Below, piece by piece: positions 33,746 through 44,662 of a DNA stretch of 64,000 nucleotides. The stretch's first letter is position 1; the number at the start of each line of letters is the position of its first letter. Below the pieces are notes generated by a model. That model had not been told where the DNA came from. It did no database searches and saw only the letters and a list, made by a program, of their open reading frames with translations. Origin of the DNA: Lentinus brumalis (lineage: Eukaryota > Basidiomycota > Agaricomycetes > Polyporales > Polyporaceae). The position numbers were made by a program, and so were the translations under genes. The stretch is taken from the NCBI GenBank assembly GCA_001792895.1, contig MARA01000029.1:124001-188000 (forward strand). Reading direction: 5' to 3'.

Positions 33746-35911
33746 CTACACTGATGGAAACGTCCTTCCAGTGAGCGCCAGGAAGTGGTACCCATCGTGC
33801 ACCTTCTTCATCAATCCTCCCCGGTTCACACCAGCGTGCCACACTCCCTCCTGGAGCAGGATGTCGCTCGGATACCGTGCCGTCCCTTCCGTGCCGCACC
33901 AATCGAAGTCGATCAGCACCACCCTGTCACCCACCAGCAACACGTTTGCTCCGCGCAGGTCCCCAAAGACGAAGCCCTTGGAATGCAGCGCGGTGACAGC
34001 GCTCTCGAGCGACGCGATGTGCGCCGGATCATGCAGGACACCCGTGGCCTCCTTGCCCTCCACATAATCCATTACGACGACCCACATCCCGACCGAGTCC
34101 ACGAACTTGCAGAACCACAGTTTCGGTGCCTGTGGAGGGGACATGCTCGCGAGCAGCTCGTGCCCGGCCTTGCCGTACGCGGGCGTGAACTTGACCACGA
34201 CATCCACTGTATCGGTGTCGGTCTTCGCTTCTGCGACGAACACCGCCTTGTACGGATACTCCGTCTCCAGCCGTCGCTTGTACGTGGAATGACCGTTTTT
34301 CCCTGCTCGTCTTCGTATGTCTTGAAGTGAGGGCTGACCATGGGAGCCGATTGCAAAGTGCGCCCTGCTCCGGCGGATGGGCGAGCAGGACGAGGCATGA
34401 CACCAACATCGCCCGAGTGTGGGTCGAGGACGGCCATCGACTGTATCAGATGAGTGTAGTACTCGTCCAGCTCCTGAAGACACATCCGCAACGCATAGAA
34501 CAGTTGCGCTACCCGATAGCCCGCGTCGTCGAGTAAGGAGCGTCCATTGAGGTTCGGCCGGGGGACGACGGAGACGCTGTCGCCAAGATTCTGCACCACG
34601 AGCTGGTCGGCGAACACTGCGCCGCTGACTTGCAGATTTGGACCCGCGGAACTTATGAGGATTGCGGGACAGCAGCACCACTCACGGACAGATCGAGCCT
34701 ACAATCAAAGTATTAGTATCGCAAGCGCATAACTACACGCGGGACTCACCTCGTTAGACGAGTAATAAGCAACGTACACATTCTCAGCCTGGGCACTCGG
34801 GTCGCGCCCGCCTTCCCCAACCTCGAGCTCCAGCTCATGCACCCCAATTAGTGGGGTGAAGCCATCGCGCGTCTCCGTCCTAGCAAAAATCGCCCCGTCA
34901 GGGGTGAATCTCCCTGTGCTGTTCGAGATTGGCGTAGGGTTGAGGACAGTCTGGTGTATTCCCGCGTTCATTGAGGGCGACAATCTCTCCTTCCGCTCGA
35001 TCTCATCCTTGTGGTAAGCAGCGGCCTGCGTGACGAAGTTCTGCGCTGTGTCCAACTCGTCAGAGGTGAACACACGAGGTTCTTGCATGTACTTTAGAAA
35101 GTTAGTGAATGCGGGATGATAGATGGTGATGGGCGGGCCCATCAGCTCGAGGGGCCGGCCGTTGTATATTGCGTCTATGCGCGCTACGGTCTGCGTCTTC
35201 AACCGCTGTGAGAGGGCGGCTCCAGTTGACGGCGACTGTCGTTGGTGCGCGGCCGCGGCGATTTGTTCGCGGTCTGATGAGCAGGTCAGATACACAAATC
35301 TTCATCAGGTCAACAAGAGGCCGTGGACTGACGGATCTGCACTGGCGGCTCTTGCGTTGAGCGCGAGGATGGCTCGACAGCTATTTTACAGAGTGTGATC
35401 AGTGACAAACGCTACAGAGCTTCGAGGATAGACGTACTTAGAACGGCAAGCACGCAATTCTCCTTGAGATCCGCTACTGGTCGACGATCAGAGACAGGTC
35501 GGCCATTGTGTTCCAACCAGTCGTCGTTGATCACTTCGTAGGCCTCGCGCTCGCTGGCTGTGGTTGGGGCGGAAGGCACAGGTAATTGTATGCACTGCAA
35601 GAGACGCGTATAAGGAAAATTCAAGAGTACTCCGAGCCGAAGACAAGCAGGCGCACCTCGTATATATGGACCGTAAAATCACTGTCGGGTCGCTCCTTGT
35701 ACTCTTTGCGCTCATGGATATCCTCTAATATCGCGTCGCTCAAGTCGGAGACATGGGCCCGCTCAGTGGCGGGGTATTCATAGTAGAAATCAATGAGGAA
35801 GCGATACTTGTTGATCGCTGGAGCAGAGGCCGAACTCGAATTGGAGGGAGAGTGCGAGGGAGGAGAAGCGAGCAGGAGCGGGCATCTGCACGCGTAAAAT
35901 TCTGCAGCCAT
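33746..35911 (-). pseudogene. Crinkler-like protein 3 (apparent frameshift)
   Basis: Exons 35657-35911, 35438-35594, 34750-35273 and 33746-34698 follow the plan of the other two copies. The N-terminal header has YRFLIDFYYE, VSDLSDAILEDI and FTVHIYEV, closing at ADLKENCVLAVL. The nuclease-like domain has TPDGAI and HELELEVGEGGRDPSAQ, so the E-x-K lysine is replaced by Glu. The kinase has VDVVVKFTPAYG, VFGDLRGANVLL (HGD as FGD, Asp kept) and IDFDWCGTEGTARYP. The summed exons are one base short of whole codons. The break lies in the homopolymer run at 34296-34303 between the nuclease-like and kinase domains. A one-base loss or a sequencing error would explain it. The conserved intron before the CCCPAIL block is kept. 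Confidence 0.75.
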
Positions 35912-36147
35912 AGCTTAGGCGGAGGAGTGGTGGTGGTCCGAGTTCAAGTGCTGCTACGGCGCTCCTGGAGGGGCTCCCGCCGCGAAACATCATTTACTCA
36001 CTGAAAATCATGTCTTCCGCACATCTATGTTGATACAGCGCACGAATCCTAAATGATACAGTCTACATGTTCTTCTTTTCCTAGATAAGCCCCGCCAGCC
36101 TCACGCGCACCCATGGACGTCATAACCCAAGAATCGCTAGCAGTAGC

Positions 36148-39018
36148 TCACAACACCTTCTCAACGAGACCCATGCCATGCGACTCGAGGATCTCACGGA
36201 TAGGGTCGCAGATCTCCTTCGAGTACGGCGCAAGCACGCCCGGGGTGTTCAGCTTGCCGTCGAGCACGAGCTGCACCGCGATACCGCACGGCACGCCGAC
36301 GTACAGCGCCATCGCGGAGTGCCCAGACGGGTCGCCGTACGCCTCGAGCGTCGACGTGCGCGTCTCGCGCCGGCCGTCCGCCCACTCGATGATGAACTTG
36401 TGCTGGAGCATGACGAGGTCGCGCTCCCCGGGGCCGTACGGCATGAGGACCTGCAGCTGCGCGCAGAGCGTGTCGAGCAGGTTGCCGTCGTGGATCGCCG
36501 CCTTCTCCGAGGAGAAGAAGCCGATCCACTTGAGCCCGGAGATGATGCGGTGGGCCTCGCCCTCGTTGGGGAACTGGCAGATCTCCTTCACCTTCGCGAT
36601 GAGCGTGCTGTGAATGGTAGGTTAGCGACCACGGCTAGTTCAAGTGACAGACGGACGTACCTCTCCGTCGCGTCGGCAGCGCCGATCGACTGCTGGAAGA
36701 TCTCCGCCCACGTCAAGCCCTCCTTCAACCACGGCTTCTTCTCCATGTTGAGCCATCCAAGCGCAACGAGCGCCTTGACGAACTCGGGGAAGCCCTGGTA
36801 GCGCAGCGTGCCGCGGATGACGGTCTCCGCCTCAGGGATGTTGTAGTACTCGCGGAACGGCGACGAGTTGCGGTTGGGGTATGCAACGAACGCGAACGCA
36901 GGCGTGATGTAGTACGGCTTCGCGACGTTCATGAGCTCCGAGCCGGGCACGTTCACCTCCTTGCCGTCCGCGAGGTACGTCGCGTTGTTGAGCAGCGCGA
37001 GCAGCATGCCGCGCGGCGACCACGAGAATTTGTACCCGAGCGGGTTGTCCGAGCACTCGGGCGCGGGGAGCCCACCGCAGAACGAGTGGAACTCCTTGAT
37101 CTTGCCGCCCTGTGCGTGCACCTCGTCGATCGTCTTGACCGCGTACAGGTGGTCGACACCGGGGTCGAGGCCGATCTCATTCATGACGACGATGCCCGCC
37201 TTCTTGATCTCGTCCTCGAGCTCACGGATGCCGGGACTGATGTAGCTCGTCGTGACGACGTTCGTCTTGCCCTTGATCGCCGCCTTGATCACGTTGACGT
37301 GGTGGATGTACGGGACGAGCGAGATGACGAGGTCGCTCTCCGCGATCGCCTTCTCGAGCGCCGCCTGCTTCTCCGCATCCTCCGAGCCGGCATCCAGCGA
37401 GATAGCGGTCGTGTTGGGGAGGTCGCTGATGAGCGTCTCCGCGGTCTTGAGCGTACGGCAAGCTGCGACGCGTGAGCAATCAGGCGATTAAGAAGAATAC
37501 TACAACACTCACCAACAGTCAGGAAGTTGTCCGGGTTGCGGACGACGTACTCCGCACAGGGGCGAGCAACAGCACCGCTGCCAAGGAGCAGGACCTTCTT
37601 CGAAGGGGTGCCCGTGAACGCAGCGCGGCCGAACTTGGGACGCAGGTCCTTGCCCTCCTTGAGCAGCGCACGGCCGAACTCGGGGAGAACGAACGCAGCC
37701 TTATGCACCTCGGCGTTGTAGTACCGCGTGTTCGGGACCGTGCGCAGGGGCTTGGAGAGGTCGCGGCCGGCCTCCTTCGAGGCGACCATGAAGCCGATCT
37801 GGCCAGAGGGGTAGGTAGGGATAGTCGTATACGCGTACTCCGCGACGGCGAAGAGGCTGCGGGTGGTCTTGAGCAAGTCCTGGATGAGGTCGAGGTGGAT
37901 CCAGAGACACTCGCCCTGGGTGGAGATGTGGCCACCGGGAGTGAGCGCGTCACGGAGGAGCTCGAAGTACGGCTTCTGGAAGAGGGACGCAGCGGGACCG
38001 ACGGGGTCGGAGGAGTCGGTGATGATCACGTCGTAGGTGGAGGTGTTGTCCGCGAGGAACTTGAAGCCATCGCCAACGAAGACAGTGACACGGGGGTCGT
38101 TGAGGAGGGAGGACATGTGGGGGAGGAACTGCTTCGACACGCGGATGACGGCCTCGTCGATGTCGCAAAGGACGACCTCCTCGACAGTGTCGTGCTTGAG
38201 GACCTCGCGAACGACACCACCGTCACCACCTCCGATGACGAGCACCTTCTTGGGGTTGGGGTGGCTTGCGAGCGGGATGTGCGCGATCATCTCCTGGTAC
38301 GAGAACTCGTCGCGCTCCGTGCACTGGATGACCCCATCGAGGATGAGCACGTTGCCATACGACTCGGACTCGAAGACGAGCACGTCCTGGTAGAGGGACT
38401 TCTCAACGTGGAGAATTTTGTTGACCTTGAGGGTCATCGCCTGGCCCGGCCACTGCGAGGAGATCTCGCGGAACCAGCCGTCTGTGCAAGGAACATGTCA
38501 GATCAATTTACTGGCCCTTCGCGATCCGGAGACGATAGAAACGCATGCATCGGCCAGTCCCTCATGCGCGCACCAAACGTGTCTTCGCACCCTGCGCTGG
38601 ATGGGACAGACGATCGTCCTTTTGAGGGCAAACCATGATGGAAGTCCCTGTGTCCGTCTCCAGGAAGATCGAAGCGAGCAGCGATTTCTTTAACAGCCTC
38701 CCGTAGCACATCCATAGACCCCGCAAATAGTCCCATCATCAATGGACGCTTTGCGCGATCTCAAGAGGCAGTTCTCTCTTCGGTATGCGGCTTGCCAATG
38801 CATACAAATAACCTCGCGGCGCACTGTGATCACGATCTTCCTTTCAACTCCCAAGACTGGACCTTCAACACACGAGAAACGCAGATTAGGTCACGACTTG
38901 AACACAGTCGCAGTATATCTGGCCCATCACCGTCCCATCTTGCACAGCAGAAGTTCCTCCAGCGCTCGAAGGTAACTGAAAACGCACCTTTGATCGAAGG
39001 GTGCGTGAGAGGAGCCAT
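36148..39018 (-). CDS. SPE3-LYS9: Spermidine synthase / saccharopine dehydrogenase fusion
   Basis: Four exons (38988-39018, 37513-38481, 36661-37462, 36148-36607) give 753 residues. The start [10 protein letters not shown] joins across a 506-base intron to [16 protein letters not shown], the canonical spermidine synthase opening. The N-terminal half (to about residue 295) is spermidine synthase: [30 protein letters not shown] and [14 protein letters not shown], using decarboxylated AdoMet and putrescine. The C-terminal half is saccharopine dehydrogenase (NADP+, L-glutamate forming): [19 protein letters not shown]ossmann motif, [38 protein letters not shown] and [20 protein letters not shown], in lysine biosynthesis via aminoadipate. 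This chimeric gene is established in basidiomycetes such as Cryptococcus. Both halves look catalytically intact. The protein should be cytosolic. Confidence 0.95.
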
Positions 39019-40886
39019 GCCTGCGATTGATCGTTCGTTCGAGGAGTAAGGAAGAGAACGACGAGCGGGAGAAGGGGAAGGGGAAGGGAGCAGGAGGAAG
39101 AGCCGAAATTTTGACTCGAAACGCACCCATCGCTCAAAAGCAGATAAGATAAACGCTAGATCTGCAGATCACATTGGGGTTATGGGCGCTTCGCTCCCTA
39201 CCGGTCTCGACTCGACTGCAACTTAACCACAGTACTGCCCTCTGGGCAAGACCGTGTCTTGTATTATCAAAGCAGGCTTTGTCTCAGCCATCTACCTCTG
39301 CAATGCACTTGACAGCGGCTGGTGAGCGGAAGACTTCGGCGATCAATGAAAGGATCATTCACGGGACTCGTGCCAGCTCGTGCCCGTGAACACTGCACCG
39401 TCGTCAGCGCAGAAGCCTGAGGCTCAACGCGGTGTACAATATTCAGCAGCCGAGTCAGTCAATCTCTCTCCGATGTTGAGGCAGGTACAGGACGCCCCAT
39501 CAAACGCGTGACGTCACGCGTACTCATATGGCCGACATGCCCGAGCGCTCCCTACAAGCAGGACGGTTTCAGACGGTACAGCAGATGTCTCTCTAAGTAC
39601 ACATACTCCGCTCAGGCAGGCATATCTACTCAACCCGATACGTACTAAGTACCACTTACATGAACTCATGTAACTTTGTCAGTAAGTACCCGGATCTCGG
39701 AGCTTGCCGATTAAGCGTCCAAAGGCCCAGTCCTTGGAGTCGTACTATATCACTCTTCCCACCACCTTCTACGGCCGCGCATGCACTTGTTCGCAAGGAA
39801 ACAACGAAAAGAACGTACAACGGGACGGCGGGGACGACCAGAGGCGACCACACGATGTGTTAAAGGATCAATTTGGACCCCTTCGCTCCTAGCCAGCTGC
39901 CAGACGATACCGTTGTGCTGGCTCCGCGGCCGCGCACTGTAGCATTTGTTGGTCCTCTGCGATCGGCGTGTCCATCCCCTGTGGCGCCCGGGCCGGGGTA
40001 GTGACTAGCGGTTCAATAAGGCGACTTGGACTCGAAGCTGGGCCCCATGTCCTGAAGCGGTGGACTGGTCAGTGAGGTGAGTAGTTTTCCGGGTAGCTGG
40101 TAGCGGAGGCTGGGGAAGCTCTGACCTGAGTCGTGGTGATGACAGCAGATACGCACTGCGAATCCGTCTCTTTCTGTCATCCCGACAAGTCTCCGCCAGA
40201 CGATCGACATCGAACGCCGACTGTGAGCTGTCATGTGTCCCTTCCGCAGAACCGGGTGCCCTGTGTTGGCTGGACGATCCTATTTGTAAGTTCTCAGCTA
40301 CGTTTCTCATAGCCGTGTCATCGTCTAACTGCGGGATCTACATCGTTCCTGTCTGTCTGTCCGCTACTTTCCAGACGCGACGATAACGACGAAGGGCCAT
40401 TTGCTGCTTCGAGGCGGACCGACCGCCGTTCTGGTGTCCACGCCGAGCCCGCTTCGTGGAATGCGACATCACTTCTGGCCAATCTGCGGAAGGATAGAAG
40501 AGGTTGCGCGTCAGTCCTGTCCAAATTCTGCGCGTCCGCTGTAAATCCAATAAGATTGCGCCGCTACGACCGGAGTGCTGCATCTCGGGCGACCGCGCGC
40601 CTTCTCGGGCGTGTCGCTGTGAGCCCCTGGAGCACCCTCAGCTGACCGCGCCCTTGCTGCCGCGACAGCTCCTCGCACGCAGACGATGATGTGCCCCGCT
40701 GGCCTCCGCTAGCCCATTCGCGGCTATGGTGCGCAGGCGAGGAGCAGGGAGGGCGCAGAGGGCTTGTGACGGCCCGGGTGCGGGCCGGAGTGGTTCAGGC
40801 ACGGACATTGATGGCTTCCCCGCAATCTCGATGTGCGGCCCGTGGGGTCGCGAGTGACCACAAGGCGCAAGCTCAGGCTGGCGTCG
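39019..40886. other. 1.9-kb divergent promoter region
   Basis: Separates SPE3-LYS9 (-) from the MFS transporter (+). It holds the CRE palindrome listed next and several TACTTAC or GTAAGTAC words between 39590 and 39690. No gene is supported. Confidence 0.5.
39504..39521. promoter_or_regulatory. 18-bp perfect palindrome with CRE core
   Basis: ACGCGTGACGTCACGCGT is its own reverse complement and centres on TGACGTCA, the consensus for ATF/CREB-type bZIP factors. It lies 486 bases upstream of the SPE3-LYS9 start and about 1.5 kb upstream of the transporter, so it more probably serves the former. Confidence 0.5.
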
Positions 40887-40895
40887 TATATAAAG
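40887..40895 (+). promoter_or_regulatory. TATA box of the MFS transporter
   Basis: TATATAAAG lies 97 bases upstream of the transporter ATG, followed by a pyrimidine-rich stretch (40917-40975). Spacing fits a core promoter. Confidence 0.6.
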
Positions 40896-40983
40896 CCCCC
40901 GCACAAGATGGCCGGCCTTCGGGTCTTCCTCTTCGTTTCCTCCTCCTCCCTCCTCGTCGCCCCATCCCCCAACGCACTCCAGC

Positions 40984-43526
40984 ATGGGTGCCGACACCAG
41001 GTTTCAGAACATTCGTGTCTACTGTGCGTACCTCCTTCCTTTCGTCCGAATTTCGCTGAGAAGAACACGCATATACCCAGGGCTCGCGTTCATCGCATAC
41101 TGGGGCATCGTCCTCTTCGGTTACGATACGTGAGTGTTTTGACGCGTTTAAGCCGCATATATGCGCTCACACTCGACAACGATAGCGGTATCGGCGGTGG
41201 CGTCGTCTCCCAGAACTACTTCAAGGAGTACTTCGGTCTCTTGAACCCAGATGGCACCACGAACCAGTCAAAGTCCGACAACGTCTCGTCGCTCGTCGTC
41301 TCCGTTCTCCAGGCCGGTGCCTTCTTCGGCGCACTGGGCAGCGCCCCCATCTCAGGTGAGCGCATCTCTCGTGCTGGGCGTCGGTCGGGGCGCGAGTTTG
41401 GGGAACTGGTTGCTGCAGGGTGCAGCACGCACCCATGACGTACCGTGATCATGCGGGCGGACGCTCTTCGGTTCAGCCGGTGCTCGGCGCCTTGTGTCCG
41501 GACCATCATTCGTACCTGTTGGCGTTTCGTTCGTAGAGCATCGGGCGAGGCGCTTGGGCCTCAAAACGGCGGTCGCTGGCCAGCATCAGAGTGACATGGC
41601 TACCATCGAGGGTGGTCTCCGCACGTCAGTATTGGTTGACGGAGTGGCGGTGCGAGCTCTGTGATTTTTGAGATCGCCACTGCGAGGTCTTTCCCCTTCT
41701 ATCTCGGCTACTGGTGTTCTCACGTCCCCCCGTTCTTCGTACGCGACCCTGTCGATTGATTCCAGCACTCACTTGGACCCACAGCTGCAATCGGCCGGAG
41801 ATGGGCACTTCTGTCCTTCATGACGATCTTCAGCGTCGGTGCGGTGAGTAAAGCCATCTATATGCGAGTGCCACCCGGTCCTGACAACACCCGCTCAGAT
41901 CCTACAAACCGTTGCCGGTGGCTCGCGAGGAATTGGCTACATCTATGCTGGCCGTGTCGTCGCCGGTGTGGGTATCGGTGCAATATCTGCCGTGGCGCCT
42001 GCCTACGTCTCCGAGTGCTCCCCGAAGGACGTCCGTGGCCGTATAACTGGTCTGTTCCAGATCATGGTCGCCATTGGTGTCATGATCTCGTACTTCATCA
42101 ACCGTGAGTGTCGATAGTTCAGCGCGAGTGGAGATCCTCATTGACTCATCCGTTCCACAGTGGGAATCGGCTTGCACATCCCGACCGGCCCGAACGTCTG
42201 GCGCATTCCTTTCGGCTTTCAGCTCGTCCCCGCCGGCATCATGTCACTGGGTCTGTTCACCACGAAGGAGTCGCCGCGTTGGCTCGCGTCGAAGGGTCGC
42301 TACGAGGAGGCTCTCGCAAACCTCGCATACCTCCGGAAGAGACCCGTCGACGACGAGCACGTCCGTGCGGAGATGGCTGAAATCGAGGCTGCCATTGAGG
42401 AGGAGCGTGATGCGCGTCAGGGCCTCGGCTTGCGCGAGGCGATCTTCGGAAAGGGCAACCTCATCCGGTTCATCATCGCCATCGTTATCTTCGTCCTCCA
42501 GCAATGGTCCGGTCAGAACTCGGTCAACTACTATGCTCCCCGAATCTTCAGCTCTGTGAGTTTTCTCTACTTCGATGTGTATAGGTAGATTCCCATACTG
42601 ATACACGCCTCGTATAGATCGGATACTCCGGCACGACGAACTCGCTGCTTGCATCTGGTATTTACGGCATCGTCAAGGTCGTCTCGACTGCGCTGTTTGT
42701 CTTCTTCCTCGCGGACACGCTCGGACGCAAGATGGCGCTGTTCATCTCAGCGATAGGCATGGGCACGCTCTTCTTCATCATTGGCGCGCTCCTCAAGACG
42801 CACCCCCCTCCGAACAACCCGGGCGGCGACCCGCCTCCGGCCAGCAAGGCGATGGCCGCAATGCTGTACATTTACGTGTGCTTCTACTCCATGGGATGGG
42901 GCCCGCTTCCGTAGGTCTTATCATCATTTATGCGGGTGAACCGCGGTATCGTGTTCTTCGTGCTGACGAACGTTCTGTATCGCTGATAGGTGGGTGTACG
43001 TTTCGGACATCTTCCCGACGCGCACTCGGCACTACGGCCTCGCCACCGCCAGTGCGTCCCAGTGGCTGTTCAGTACGTCTTCTTTACATTTGCGTCCGCT
43101 GTCAGGCAAGGTTCTGACGTCGGCGTCCCTTCTAGACTTCGTGCTCTCGAAGGTCACGCCCACGCTTGTTACCGACCTTGGGTACAAGATCTTCCTGATG
43201 TTCGCGACGATCAACATCGGCGGAATGGCTGTCTTTGCTCTGTGCGTCCTCCCCCTTATCTGCTGTGCTCAATGCTGACAGCTACCGACCGTGTAGGCTC
43301 ATTCCTGAGACGAAGGGCCGCTCTCTGGAGGAGATGGACATCATCTTCGGCACGGTCTCGGCCGACCAGCGGAAAGCCGACATCGAGAAGCGCGAGCGCG
43401 GTGCGTACATCTGCGAAGTTTTCCGCCCCGAGGTTCTCACGACGCTCACGCTCTCTCGTCCTTCCAGCTCTGGAGCACGAACAAAACGAGACGACATCGG
43501 AGCGCTCGCTCGACAACAAAGTCTGA
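40984..43526 (+). CDS. MFS quinate/sugar transporter
   Basis: Eleven exons sum to 520 residues in frame; the start MGADTRFQNIRVY is the only reasonable ATG. Sugar-porter signatures are visible: GYDTGIGGGVVSQNYF, GRVVAGVGIGAISAVAPAYV with SECSPKDVRGRITGLFQ, RIPFGFQLVP, ESPRWLASKGR, LQQWSGQNSVNYYAP, ADTLGRK, FSMGWGPLPWVYVSDIFP-type block (here YSMGWGPLPWVYVSDIFP) and the PETKGRSLEEMD terminus. Twelve membrane segments are expected. The RIPFGFQLVP, SGQNSVNYYAP and GWGPLPWVYVSDIFPTRTRH blocks resemble fungal quinate permeases and related hexose transporters, so the substrate is quinate or a monosaccharide. Intron 3 (41356-41784) is 429 bases, far longer than the others. Confidence 0.93.
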
Positions 43527-44662
43527 GCGCGCTCGTGTCTGATACTCGTTCGTCTCCGTGCTGTCTCTTGGCTCTGTACTGCTCTGCCCCCTCCTCGTCC
43601 GTCAGATATCAGATGTACTCTATCCCCCGCATATAGTCGCCGTCGGCTCCGCCACCCCCACACGTCACATATACGACCCCGTATCGCATCATCCTGTTAC
43701 GATCTACGATCCGCGATTTACGCACGACCTACCCTTCATGTGCATGCTACGAGTTTAGTCTGGACTCGGACGGATGGCCGGGCACGATGTTACCCTGTTT
43801 GTTTAGGCGCCGCTCTTAAGGGCGGGCCGTGTCTTGGTTTCTTGTTGTACGAGTACTTTATCTGGTGTTGTATCAGTATGATCCTTGAAGCTTTCGGTTC
43901 ACGCGTGCGGGGGAGAAGAGTAAGTATTGGGTGAGGTGTCGTGGGCGTCGGTTTTTGCGTGCTACAGATCTCGCGTCCGGCCGAGCCAGCGCATTGTGCT
44001 GCCATATGCGTATGAAGTTACAAGTACTTCATCATGCGCCGACATTTGTCGGAGCTGCAACGCCTACATGTGTATTGTGGTTGAATCATTTCATCACCGC
44101 TCATGTCAGAGGGGAGTTGAGTCGAGTCTAAGTCAATTGTCCGGTGAGCTTGAAAGGAGGGGCTGCAGCTCCGACGGCCCTCTGAGTGAACGTCAGCTGG
44201 GAGAGGCCAAACTTACCACTCCGCTTGCTGCAACGCCGCAAGCGTTATCGTCCTGCAGACTGGCGACTCGAGAGGGTGCGACGTCAGCGACAATCATCCG
44301 GAGAAGAACGGGTATGCTCTGAGACTTCGGGTGACGATGCGTACAGCGGCCGGGCCGGGGGCGGTTGGTACTCACGCATACTGACATGGACACGTTCATC
44401 CGCGGAGGAGACCTGTCACCTGGTGCACGTCTGTGCACCTGTGAATGCAAGGGGAGAAGGGTCAGCATCATGCCCGAGGCCCGGGCGCGGAGGGAAGTAA
44501 GTACTCACCAGTGCCAAGGCATGTCTCCACAACACCGATCCTCGCACATTCTCACAGATAATGGTCGAGCGAGAGGACGGAGAAGTGGAATGCCAGCACA
44601 GCTGCTCCAGCACGATAGGGTGGCAGGGTTAGGAGTAGAGAGAAAAGGCTGAGTGAATGATA
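43527..44662. other. Convergent 3' intergenic region
   Basis: Between the 3' ends of the transporter (+) and DUF4246 copy C (-). Only short frames; AGTAAGTATTGG near 43919 and GGAAGTAAGTACTCACC near 44493. No gene is seen. Confidence 0.5.

Noticed and set aside
37472..38638. 388-codon open frame on the plus strand
   Set aside because: It is the antisense of SPE3-LYS9, whose conserved motifs leave no doubt about the coding strand.
24712..43526. A biosynthetic gene cluster built from DUF4246, GH28 and the MFS transporter
   Set aside because: No core synthase (PKS, NRPS, terpene cyclase) or P450 is present, and the housekeeping SPE3-LYS9 gene lies between them.
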